From contig CAJHNH020006113.1 of NCBI GenBank assembly GCA_905116865.2, positions 363,445 to 427,444 on the forward strand: DNA of 64,000 nt, written 5' to 3'. Under the pieces are notes generated by a model. It had not been told where the DNA came from and made no database searches. It saw only the letters and a program-made list of their open reading frames with translations. The translations under genes and the position numbers were made by a program. Origin of the DNA: Candidula unifasciata. Its lineage: Eukaryota; Mollusca; Gastropoda; Stylommatophora; Geomitridae. Of this stretch, positions 32,160-42,900 are shown piece after piece; position 1 is the stretch's first letter, and each line of letters starts with the position of its first letter.

Positions 32160-32280
32160 CATCTATTGACCCTACTGGAGAACATCATCATGTAGCCAGT
32201 TCATTGCAGAACATCACTTTCATCACAGTCTGCCTGAAAGAAAACTCAGTCTCTCACCAATTCTCGTGCACTTTACTTCC
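32160..32280 (-). mobile_element. Non-LTR retrotransposon 3' end
   Basis: On the minus strand TTTCTTTCAGGCAGACTGTG, ATGAAAGTGATGTTCTGCAA and CTACATGATGATG match 44445-44505. Only the last ~100 bp are present. Confidence 0.6.
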
Positions 32281-32374
32281 CTAGCTGTCATTTAGATCAT
32301 GTACATATCTTTGTGCTGCCCTCTGCCCCTCTCTGCTGCTACCATGACTTCTGTTCCTATTCTTTTCCAATTCT

Positions 32375-32510
32375 GCTGAAGTACTGAGTTGAGCTAAGTC
32401 AAGAATTAACATCACAGCACTCAGGACATTCCCATGTGTGCTCCGTCTCAACTTCAGCAGCCAGCACAGAGTTCCAATACTAATGCTACAGCGCTGTACT
32501 AACACTCTAG
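32375..32510 (-). mobile_element. 3' tail of the RNase H-type retroelement
   Basis: On the minus strand AGTATTGGAACTCTGTGCTG, GCTGCTGAAGTTGAGACGG and GAGTGCTGTGATGTTAATTC match 34890-34970 and 54500-54600. 32511-33110, beyond it, holds no recognised feature. Confidence 0.6.
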
Positions 32511-33111
32511 CGTTTGATATGGGAACAAATAAGGGGAGAGAGCATTGCTTTTTAAAAATGATAAAAACTAGAACAAGCAAAAAGTACACAGGATGATAGT
32601 TGATAGCAATAAATTGTTATCTTGACAAAACATTTCATACCAGCAATGTCTCCACCATCGGACACACAAGTAGAATATTCATTGGAGGTCATAATCAGAT
32701 GGAATGTCCGAGATCATTGTTGTTCATCGTTTTCTTGACATTGTTACTGCTAGAAGGAATGTTTGTTTGAGGCTAGTGTTGCAAGTTAAAATGTTCCATC
32801 AAAGTCACTGCTTCAAGAAGAAATGTTTATATATCTGAGATCTCTTGTGGGAGATGGAATATTGTTACATCCAACTTTTTTTTTCCATTGTGAAGAACAA
32901 TAGGTACTAATAGAAATGTGAGACCATCACCTGTACCAGTACAATACTGTGAAGACTAATGTATAACTGTGCTAATAAGTTTATAGATGATTATTTTTTA
33001 CTAATAAAATACAAGGACAGAAATCCATAAAAAATCCAAAGACAAACATTTATGACAGAGGACAATGATGCTAGAGTGGATTCTATCTTTAATATAGAAA
33101 AGATTGCACAG
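32511..33111. other. Intergenic, no feature recognised
   Basis: AT-rich unique sequence. Confidence 0.5.
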
Positions 33112-33362
33112 GAGAGAGTGGGAATGAAGGAATTATCTTGTCTGAAAGAATGGGAATGAAGGAAATGTCTTGTCTGAAAGAGTGGGAATGAAGGAAATGT
33201 CTTGTCTGAAAGAGTGGGAATGAAGGAATTGTCTTGTCTGAAAGAGTGGGAATGAAGGAAATGTCTTGTCTGAAAGAGTGGGAATGAAGGAAATGTCTTG
33301 TCTGAAAGAGTGGGAATGAAGGAATTGTCTTGTCTGAAAGAGTGGGAATGAAGGAATTGTCT
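33112..33362 (+). repeat. 32-bp minisatellite, about 8 copies
   Basis: The unit is TCTGAAAGAGTGGGAATGAA + GGAATTGTCTTG, with AATTG/AAATG as the main variant. Confidence 0.95.
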
Positions 33363-33419
33363 TCAAGTGCTATATGATGTATTAACAGCAGAACAGGATA
33401 AGGAAGATGATGATGATGG

Positions 33420-33625
33420 TATGATAGTTCAATGGCTGTCAACATGCCTGGCAACTAGAGGTTGTAAGTGCAAATCCCTACCGAAGCAGATGTGTTAAAA
33501 CAGACTGACTCCCAAGTCAACACAGACTAGAATGTCAACCAGGAAGTGTGCTGTGAAGCAAATGTGGTTGTCATACTGACCAAACAACCCATAAAGTGCT
33601 GACTGCTCTATAAAAATAATAGGCC
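33420..33625 (+). mobile_element. tRNA-derived SINE, family 3
   Basis: TTCAATGGCTGTCAACATGC and GAGGTTGTAAGTGCAAATCC stand in A/B-box spacing, followed by CTCCCAAGTCAACACAGACT and CAGGAAGTGTGCTGTGAAGC, a diverged form of the family body. 33626-33787 is unannotated. Confidence 0.45.
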
Positions 33626-33929
33626 AGGGCTGGATAAATGTTATTAGACTGTGAAACAAAACCAAGAAATGACAGAGTTAATTAACTAATGAGCAGACAG
33701 ATCAGTAGCATACAACCAAACTAAAGGAATGATCCCCTGAAACTGAAAGCTGCCAAAACCAGCCAGCAAATGACAATAATACTACCAGAACAAACGGTTT
33801 TCCTTTAAATAACGGTCACTAGCTGGAAAGCCGACGGTCGCTTAGTCGGAGTTCACTCCCTTGGCTGCATTGCAAATACGAAGCATAAAGAAGGAACGAA
33901 ACAAATGACATACTTACCTGTCATCATAC

Positions 33930-33995
33930 GGTTGCGTAGGGTGTAGGGTTAGGGTGTGGGTTAGGGTTAGGGGTAGGGTTAGGGTTAGAGTTAGA
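33930..33995 (+). repeat. Interstitial telomere-like repeats (TTAGGG variants)
   Basis: About nine TTAGGG or near units (GTAGGG, GTGTGGG, TTAGGGG) lie just inside the left arm of the Merlin element. A second short block, on the minus strand, lies at 34217-34243. Confidence 0.9.
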
Positions 33996-34362
33996 TGTTA
34001 AAATTTTGACGCAGGAGTTCCAAATGATGGCCGACAATCAGATGCTTGTGGCAGTGGCGCCACTGGAATTCTCTTAAATATGACAGCAATAGCGCGTGGC
34101 TGGTGCCCAATTGATGGCGAATTGTCCGTTTGAGTAGCATCCACAGTCCTTCAATTGTTTGGGTGTGTATATCACTGTGCGCGATTATTTGGAACTCCTG
34201 AGTCAAAATTGTCACATTTAACCCTAACCCAAACCCTAACCACGCAAACTTATCGGTCATTAAGGCATACAGATCTGCAGGAGTCACATCCATGGCAACT
34301 AAGTCGTGCGTTGCAAGAACGTGGTTGCTAATGTGAGTTGGAGCTCGATGTCTAACTGCCAT
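33991..34362 (-). pseudogene. Merlin transposase C-terminal fragment
   Basis: The open frame ends with HSDIHTQTIEGLWMLLKRTI then LLLSYLREFQWR, the HTQxIExxWxxLK block of ISXO2/IS1595-type transposases, with the third acidic residue (E of TIEG) kept. The first two catalytic Asp regions are absent. Just upstream, WLGFGLGLN is encoded by TTAGGGTTTGGGTTAGGGTT, a telomere-like insertion replacing normal transposase sequence. Confidence 0.75.
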
Positions 34363-34699
34363 GTTGACCTTGTTTTTGATTCATGACTTTTCCACTCCGT
34401 ATTTGCAATGCAGCCAAGGGAGTGAACTCAAGCTAGCGACCGTTATTTTAAGGAGAGCCGAACAAACTGTTCTACACATCAAAATTGGACCCAGTCAACT
34501 ACATGGGCAAATAAATATAACACATTTCACCGGTATCTCAGACATCATAGACAGTTGACCCATTACTCCACGACTGCCTTCATGAACACTCAAAACAAGG
34601 CAAACTCCCGCCTCCCCCGAATGTAAATTCTTCATGTCATGGAAGTAAAGTTTATGATCGCTGAGTGAACTGTTCAGTTTAGGCCATGTAGATATATAT

Positions 34700-34990
34700 A
34701 TAATCTACATGATAGGGCAGACGTGGTTGGTGCCTAGTGGGAGAGTGTGAACAATGCGGAGGAGCAGATGGATCACCACAGTTTGGTGAGATTGATGCAG
34801 TTGGGGGTGACGAGAGGTTCTGGCAGAACCTCAAGGCTCAGAGGAAAGGCAAGACGGGCATTTAATCAGAAAGCTACTGGCACCATTAGTATCGGAACTC
34901 TTCGCTGGCTGCTGAAGATGGAGACGGAGCCCTTATTTATGCTTATGGGAATGCTCCGGGTGCTGTGATTCGGTTCTTGAATCAAATCAT
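34700..34990 (+). mobile_element. RNase H-type retroelement 3' part
   Basis: GGCAGACGTGGTTGGTGCCT, GGAGCAGATGGATCACCACA, CAGAACCTCAAGGCTCAGAG, GGCACCATTAGTATCGGAAC and CTGGCTGCTGAAGATGGAGA run in order. This is the copy that shows the family end without a nested tandem array. Confidence 0.65.
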
Positions 34991-35925
34991 ATATAATCTA
35001 TTTCAAGTTAACAAAGAGGAAGTCTCATTAAAACAGATGAGTGGCAGAGTTCACAAACTGTTTTCCAGAGTCGTAACAGTCAATGCCCCAGTAACTCACA
35101 CACAGAGATGTCTGCTGCAAACCTGACCATCTGCCATTGAACGGTGGTGAATATAAAATTAGATTATAATTTGTGTTTTTATAAAGCCTTTCTGTAAAAA
35201 CTTGTTTCAGTCACAAATAATTTTACTAACAGGATGTGTACACACTTAAAATATGTACCATTTCATTGTATTTTAAGTTCTTAGAAAACTCCTAAACTAA
35301 CTTTGAAAAAAATTCAACTAAAACGCAATCATTCTTGTCCTTCCATAGTGAAGAGTTCGCTGTTCTCACGATCTTCCAGTTCTCCTACAGCGAAGAGTTC
35401 GCTGTTCTTACGATCTTCCCGTTCTCCCACAGTGGAGAGTTCGCTGTTCTTACGATCTTCCCGTTCTCCCAAGAAGAGAAGAGTTCACAGTGAAGAGTTG
35501 AGTCAAACTGGCTGCAGAAACTTGTTTTGTTACATCTGGGCTGTGAAGCGGTCTTGTGATATTGTGGGATCGTTTCTTACCCTAACGGACTACTGTATTG
35601 CAACAGGCAGAGAAGGCGTGTTTGGTGCTGAAAGTAGGTGCAAAATAATATTTAATATTTAAGCTTTACGTAATTCACTTCAAAGTTAGAGTGCACGAAT
35701 TTTGAAAATTTAAAAGTTAAATAGTTTGTCATTTGCAAAGCATTAATAGTAATACCATACCCTGTCGACTGTCGTCACCTGTGTGATGATGATTGTGGTT
35801 GAACAGCTGTTCTGCATAGAGAAAGTAAGCCATTTCGAATAATACTTAATTGATGCAATAGAGTTCCTACTCTTTTTGAGTGAGCTTTTTTGACTTTTTT
35901 TTTTTTTTTGGGGGGGGGGGGGGGG
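34991..35925. other. Intergenic with a 3-copy 45-bp repeat
   Basis: At 35345-35480 GAGTTCGCTGTTCTTACGAT + CTTCCCGTTCTCC recurs three times. An open frame of about 119 codons covers it but begins with TTG, has no recognisable domain and no clear splice context, so no gene is called. Confidence 0.5.
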
Positions 35926-36095
35926 GGGTTATTTTCTGTTTAGCAACCACATCACTTAACATTTTGAGACATCCCATATTATGGGGGGGGGGGGGGGGGG
36001 TTAGTGTTAAATGAATAAACCCCACCCCTCCCCCTATAGTATGGGATTGCCCTAAATCTCGCATGATGTGGTTTCTAAACAGAAAAAAAAATCAA
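35911..36095. mobile_element. Fold-back (inverted-repeat) element with poly-G runs
   Basis: The left arm TTTTCTGTTTAGCAACCACA ... CATCCCATATTATGGGG (about 35930-35990) is matched in reverse by CCCCTATAGTATGGGATTG ... GATGTGGTTTCTAAACAGAA (about 36028-36088). G runs of about 20 stand at the outer edge (after T15) and at the loop side of the left arm. No coding capacity and no clear target duplication. Confidence 0.65.
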
Positions 36096-36872
36096 TCTTT
36101 TGAATGGTGACCCTTGGGTTAGGGTTATCCCTAAAACAATATTAAACATGAAATAATTGTATTATGTGACCTTACACAAATAATGGATTATGTCCCCTAG
36201 GGTCGGCACTTAAAGTAATGTCAACTTACAGTAAATTGTGTTCCTGGATTGCCGTTCGAAGGAGTGCCCAAAAAAGTTGCTGGTACTCACCACAGTGCCT
36301 ATGAAAAAGGTGCTCACCACCAATCTGGAGGTTTGTTACAAAAGCACTGAAAAAATGATGCCAAAAAAAGGTGCTAGTACTGGGTACCATCAGTAAAAAA
36401 TGCTCTGTGTTTCTGCCATTATTAAGTTTCTACTGTGTCTGAAGCTGAAAGAGTAAGTTGTTGTTTATGTTGCAAAAAACCTCACTAACAAGCAAACATA
36501 AAAATTTAACTCATCATAACATAAAAATTATTTACCTGAATGGAATCAGTCTTTATTTTTTAACTGTTCATTGTTATTTTTTAAGTCAAGGAAGTCAATG
36601 AAATCAGATAAATGTTTGTACAGCCATTAAAACAAACAGTTGTGAGACAAAAAGATGGAATGAAGAACGATCAGCAGAAGCAGACGAGAGACATGATGCT
36701 TGGCAGTTTGAGCAGGTGACATGGACGATGGAATATCAACAAAAGTATTGATCCAGAACACAAAGATCCAGAATCTGAAAAGAGAGTTTATGCCTCTGCA
36801 AGGCAAACAATAATTATTACTTTATTTAAATGAAGACTGTTGGTAAATTATTATGGTTGATCTTTTTAAGCA
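36096..36872. other. Upstream region of the kelch-like gene
   Basis: GGGTTAGGGTTATCCC lies at about 36117. A word like AAAAGGTGCT(C/A)(A/G) recurs three times at 36270-36400. A T-rich tract and AG (GATCTTTTTAAG, ending 36870) stand two bases before the ATG, so exon 1 as given may be preceded by a 5' UTR exon. No TATA box can be assigned. Confidence 0.4.
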
Positions 36873-36966
36873 ATGACTGACACGAACATTTCCCCGATCA
36901 GTGAGACATCAACGCAGGGGGATGATGTGTACCAGGATGTGGCCAGGGCGTCTAATCTCTTGACAG
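36873..36966 (+). CDS. Kelch-like exon 1 (residues 1-31)
   Basis: ATG in context AGCAATGA; it encodes MTDTNISPISETSTQGDDVY and the DVARASNLL lead to the BTB domain. The donor is GACAG/GTTGGC, phase 1; the join ACAG+GATTTT gives LLTGFSQLYKN. Confidence 0.82.
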
Positions 36967-39900
36967 GTTGGCTCATTTATTCAGTCATTTCTTATTATTT
37001 ATGATTGATTGCACTCGGTTTGAGAACATATGTCTTTTATGTCGCAGTACATGGTTGTAAATCCTGGACTGTTTTATAATAACTAAACAATAAATTTAAA
37101 GCTTTTAAACTTTATGACCAAAAAAAAAACAACAACAACAAAGCCTGTGAATCAAGAATTTTTTTTAATTTTGCATTTCTATAAGATCTTTGCCCTTATC
37201 TGTTATGCCTTATGGCAAAACCATCCAGGTATTTATCTTTGTCTTCCTCTAGCTTTTTTTAAACTCAGTTTTGCCAGTTGTCACTAAATTTTCATTACAT
37301 ATATCTTGACTGCATAATTTATTTTCTCTTATCTGTTTCTTGAAATACAATGTTATTGTTTTGTCTTTCCATGAAATTCTTTGCTCTGTCTCCTCAGAGA
37401 ACATACTTCTGCTGTTGCCAGATGTTAGAGTTTGTTTTCTTATTGTCTATGTCTCACATTCATTCACAGATGTTACACAGCTTGTGTTCTTATTGTACAT
37501 GTCTCACATTCATACATAGATGTTACACAGCTTGTGTTCTCATTGTCCATGTCTCACATTCATACACAGATGTTACACAGCTTGTGTTCTTATTGTACAT
37601 GTCTCACATTCATACACAGATGTTACACAGCTTGTGTTCTTATTGTACATGTCTCACATTCATACACAGATGTTACACAGCTTGTGTTCTCATTGTCCAT
37701 ATCTCACATTCATACACAGATGTTACACAGCTTGTGTTCTCATTGTCCATATCTCACATTCATACACAGATGTTACACAGCTTGTGTTCTCATTGTCCAT
37801 ATCTCACATTCATACACAGATGTTACACAGCTTGTGTTCTCATTGTCCATGTCTCACATTCATACACAGATGTTACACAGCTTGTGTTCTCATTGTCCAT
37901 GTCTCACATTCATACACAGATGTTACACAGCTTGTGTTCTCATTGTCCATGTCTCACATTCATACACAGATGTTACACAGCTTGTGTTCTCATTGTCCAT
38001 ATCTCACATTCATATACAGATCGATGTTACACAGCTTGTGTTCTTATTGTCCATGTCTCACATTCATACACAGATGTTACACAGCTTGTGTTTTTATTGT
38101 CCATATCTCACATTCATACACAGATGTTACACAGCTTGTGTTCTCATTGTCCATGTCTCACATTCATACACAGATGTTACACAGCTTGTGTTCTCATTGT
38201 CCATGTCTCACATTCATTCACAGATGTTTCACAGCTTGTGTTCTCATTGTCCCTGTCTCACATTCATACACAGATGTTTCACAGCTTGTGTTCTCATTGT
38301 CCATGTCTCACATTCATACACAGATGTTACACAGCTTGTGTTCTCATTGTCCATGTCTCACATTCATACACAGATGTTTCACAGCTTGTGTTCTCATTGT
38401 CCATGTCTCACATTCATTCACAGATGTTTCACAGCTTGTGTTCTCATTGTCCATGTCTCACATTCATACACAGATGTTAGAGTTTGTTTTCTTATTGTCC
38501 TAGTCTCACATTCATACACAGATGTTTCACAGCTTGTGTTCTATTGTCCATATCTCACATTCATACACAGATGTTAGAGTTTGTTTTCTTATTGTCCTAG
38601 TCTCACATTCATACACAGATGTTACACAGCTTGTGTTCTCATTGTCCATGTCTCACATTCATACACAGATGTTTCACAGCTTGTGTTCTTATTGTTATAG
38701 TCTCACATTCATACACAGATGTTCCAGTCAGGCATACCTGCCTATATAATTTATTGTCATTGTAGGGCTTCTCTAGATCTTGTTATAGCTTACCAGTTGT
38801 TATAGCTTACCAGTTGTTATAACTTGTCAGTTGTTATAACTTGCCAGTTGTTATAATTTGCCGGTTATTATAACTTACCACTTGTTGTAACTTGCCGGTT
38901 GTTGTAACTTGCCGGTTGTTGTAACTTGCCGGTTGTTATAACTTGCCGGTTGTTATAACTTACCGGTTGTTATAACTTACCATTTGTGACAACTTACCAT
39001 TTGTTATAACTTGCCAGTTGTTATAACTTACTTTGTTTAGTGATAATCTGTGAGCTGTATTCTTTTTACAGTTATACCCCTACTAATGTCTATAAATATC
39101 TTCAGTTACGTCTTTCTGCCAGGATTTTCGCAGCTGTACAAGAACAAACAGTTTGTAGATGTCACCCTGCGGGTGGAAGAGACCGACTTTCCCTGTCACA
39201 AAAATGTGCTTGCGGCCTCTAGTCCCTACTTCCTGGTGATGTTCTCCACAAGCCTGGTGGAGAGCCAGCTGGACTGTATCACCCTACAGGACATGGAGGC
39301 CCGCACCCTTGAGCTTGTGCTGGATTATATCTACACGGGCCAGGTGGGTTGTGGGTTGTTGTGTGAGGTAGTGGGTGTTTGGTTGGCTGCATGAGTGGTG
39401 GGTTGTTGTGAGATAGTGGGTGTTTGGTTGGCTGCATGAGTGGTGGGTTGTTGTGAGGTAGTGGGTGTTTGGGTGACTGCATGAGTAGTGGGTTGTTGTG
39501 TGAGGTAGTGGATGTTTGGTGGGCTGCATGAGTGGTGTGTTGTTGTGCGAGGTAGTGGGTGTTTGAGTGACTTTGGAGTGGTCGGTTGTTGTGTAAGGTA
39601 GTGGGTGTTTGAGTTACTTTGGAGTGGTCGGTTGTTGTGTGAGGTAGTGGGTGTTTGAGTGACTTTGGAGTGGTCGGTTGTTGTGCGAGGTAGTGGGTGT
39701 TTGAGTGACTTTGGAGTGGTCGGTTGTTGTGTGAGGTAGTGGGTGTTTGAGTGACTTTGGAGTGGTCGGTTGTTGTGTGAGGTAGTGGGTGTTTGAGTGA
39801 CTTTGGAGTGGTCGGTTGTTGTGCAAGGTAGTGGGTGTTTGAGTGACTTTGGAGTGGTCGGTTGTTGTGTGAGGTAGTGGGTGTTTGAGTGACTTTGGAG

Positions 39901-42900
39901 TGGTCGGTTGTTGTGCGAGGTAGTGGGTGTTTGAGTGACTTTGGAGTGGTCGGTTGTTGTGTGAGGTAGTGGGTGTTTGAGTGACTTTGGAGTGGTCGGT
40001 TGTTGTGTGAGGTCGTGGGTGTTTGAGTGACTTGTGACTTTGGAGTGGTCGGTTGTTGTGCAAGGTAGTGGGTGTTTGAGAGACTTTGGAGTGGTCGGTT
40101 GTTGTGCGAGGTAGTGGGTGTTTGGTGGGCTGCATGAGTGATGGGTTGTTGTGTTAGGTAGTGGATGTTTGGTGGGCTGCATGAGTGGTGGGTTGTGTGA
40201 GGTAGTGGGTGTTTGGTGGGCTGCATGAGTGGTGGGTTGTGTGAGGTAGTGGGTGTTTGGTTGGCTGCAAGAGTGGTGGGTTGTTGTGTGAGGTAGTGGG
40301 TGTTTGGTGGGCTGCATGAGTGGTGGGTTGTTGTGTGAGGTAGTGGGTGTTTGGTGGGCTGCATGAGTGGTGGGTTGTTGTGTGAGGTAGTGGATGTTTG
40401 GTGGGCTGCATGAGTGGTGGGTTGTGTGAGGTAGTGGGTGTTTGGTGGGCTGCATGAGTGGTGGGTTGTGTGAGGTAGTGGGTGTTTGGTGGGCTGCGTG
40501 AGTGGTGGGTTGTTGTGTGAGGTAGTGGGTGTTTGGTGGGCTGCATGAGTGGTGGGTTGTGTGAGGTAGTGGGTGTTTGGTGGGCTGCATGAGTGGTGGG
40601 TTGTGTGAGGTAGTGGGTGTTTGGTGGGCTGCATGAGTGGTGGGTTGTGTGAGGTAGTGGGTGTTTGGTGGGCTGCATGAGTGGTGGGTTGTGTGAGGTA
40701 GTGGGTGTTTGGTGGGCTGCATGAGTGGTGGGTTGTGTGAGGTAGTAGGTATTTGGTGGGCTGCATGAGTGGTGGGTTGTTGTGTGAGGTAGTGGGTATT
40801 TGGTGGGCTGCATGAGTGGTGGGTTGTTGTGTGAGGTAGTGGGTATTTGGTGAGCTGCATGAGTGGTGGGTTGTTGTGTGAGGTAGTGGATATTTGGTGG
40901 GCTGCATGAGTGGTGGGTTGTTGTGTGAGGTAGTGGATATTTGGTGGGCTGCATGAGTGGTGGGTTGTTGTGTGAGGTAGTGGGTGTTTGGTGGGCTGCA
41001 TGAGTGGTGGGTTGTTGTGTGAGGTAGTGGGTGTTTGGTGGGCTGCATGAGTGGTGGGTTGTTGTGTGAGGTAGTGGATGTTTGGTGGGCTGCATGAGTG
41101 GTGGGTTGTGTGAGGTAGTGGGTGTTTGGTGGGCTGCATGAGTGGTGGGTTGTGTGAGGTAGTGGGTGTTTGGTGGGCTGCATGAGTGGTGGGTTGTGTG
41201 AGGTAGTGGGTGTTTGGTGGGCTGCATGAGTGGTGGGTGTTTGGTGGGCTGCATGAGTGGTGGGTTGTGTGAGGTAGTAGGTATTTGGTGGGCTGCATGA
41301 GTGGTGGGTTGTTGTGTGAGGTAGTGGGTATTTGGTGGGCTGCATGAGTGGTGGGTTGTTGTGTGAGGTAGTGGGTATTTGGTGGGCTGCATGAGTGGTG
41401 GGTTGTTGTGTGAGGTAGTGGGTATTTGGTGGACTGCATGAGTGGTGGGTTGTTGTGTGAGTTAGTGGGTTTCACAGTGAATAATGGTTGAGTGGGTGGG
41501 TGAGTAGTGAGAAAAGTTATCAAGGAATGCAGTAGTTTTTCAGTATGCCATGATGAGAGCATAAAACCTGCTGCCTGTTAATGAAAATGAACACATTCAA
41601 CAATAAGAATAACTAATAAACATTACACCAGTCCTCCTCCTTCCCTCTTCTCCTCAGGTAAACCTGACTGAGGACACAGTCCAGAATCTTCTGTCTGCGG
41701 CCAATCTGTTCCAGCTGATCCCCCTGCGTGACGGATGTGCAGAGTTCATGATGAACCACGTGACAGTGGCCAACTGTATCGGGGTGTTCTTCTTCGCCAA
41801 GGCTCACCAGTGCAATGTGCTGGCACTGAAGGCAAAGGAAATTATCAACAACAAGGTCAGCTATGTTTGTATCTTCTTCTTCTCCTCATTTCTTCTTCTT
41901 CTCTTCCACCTTGTACCTCATCAAAGTGTCGGGGGGAGATGCAATGTTCGTTGATGAGCTCTGTCAAGAACACTATTAAGACTGTTCATTTCTGTAAGGC
42001 TGTTCTTAATGCCATCACTCCATATTTTCCTAGGTCTTCCACTCGCTCTGTATCCGTTGTAACGTTTTAGTGTGGCTCGCTGTGGCAGATAGTACCAGGG
42101 AATTCTTGTTAGGTGTCCAAACCACTTCATTTGTTGTTCTTTGATGACTTGTAAGACTGGCTTTATTCCTAGCATTCGTCTGATTTTCTGATTTTGTATT
42201 CTGTCTTTCCTTGAAACTCCTGCAGCTCTTCTAAGGCATTTCATCTCTGTTGTCAAAATTGTACGTTCATTGGAGTATGTAAGTATCCACCTTTGGCATT
42301 GATAGCATAATGTTGGCCAAAAAATAGTTCTGATAAGATTCACTTTAGTACTCTGAGGTATCTGCTTGTGTGTCAACAGGGGAGATAGTTGCCCCATTAC
42401 TTGATTAGCTTTGGCACATCGGATGTGAAAATTGCTCCCAAATACTTAAATTCCTCTGTTTGTCTCAAGGTTTTGTATTTTTAATTTTATTTCTAAATTG
42501 TCTTTGTCTTCCTTTCATCATTGTCTCTGTTTTCGTAGCGTTTATTTTTATATTATATTCTTACCCTTTGTTACTAATTTGATTTCGGTGGTTCTGTAGG
42601 CATCTGCTATGAGTACCTTGTCCTCCCCATTCACCTGCTGTAAACTCCGGCGGAAAGTTCTAGTTTTTGTCCACTCCTGGACTGTCATCTTGATCCAGAA
42701 TTTCTGTTTTACATGCACATCCGTTTTATAAATCTATTTGTGTGCAGACTGTTGGCTGCTTGCCTCTCAGGCACATGCAGTCTGAGGGAAACACTTTTAA
42801 TAGGGTGTCACCTAGGACATGCTTGTTAGAGAGCCAATAGGTCTTTTCTGTGTTCTCCGAAATGGAAACACGGAACCCACACAGGAAGTTAGTTTGTTAA

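Larger units (their letters stand above)
33788..34467 (-). mobile_element. Merlin DNA transposon remnant with 8-bp target duplication
   Basis: GAACAAAC occurs at 33788-33795 and 34460-34467, exactly outside inverted termini that start GGTTTTCCTTTAAATAACGG (left) and, reversed, GGCTCTCCTTAAAATAACGG (right). The inverted arms extend to 33880 and from 34397 and share AGTTCACTCCCTTGGCTGCA and TTGCAAATACG; the left arm has about 22 extra bases. An 8-9-bp duplication and the transposase remnant inside both fit the Merlin superfamily (IS1016/IS1595 relatives). The element is only 664 bp, so it is an internally deleted copy. Confidence 0.82.

Noticed and set aside
35303..35662. 119-codon open frame with RSSRSP repeats
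   Set aside because: Begins with TTG, not ATG; covers a 45-bp triplication; no supported splice sites or domain.
37350..38749. Coding repeats joined to the kelch-like N-terminus
   Set aside because: Exon 1 (36873-36966) joins exon 2 (39123) in perfect phase to give a normal BTB start; the 50-bp array lies wholly in the intron.
39279..41562. Minus-strand frames of 412-743 codons (His/Pro/Thr repeats)
   Set aside because: They run through the intron 2 minisatellite of the kelch-like gene and end in its BTB exon in antisense.
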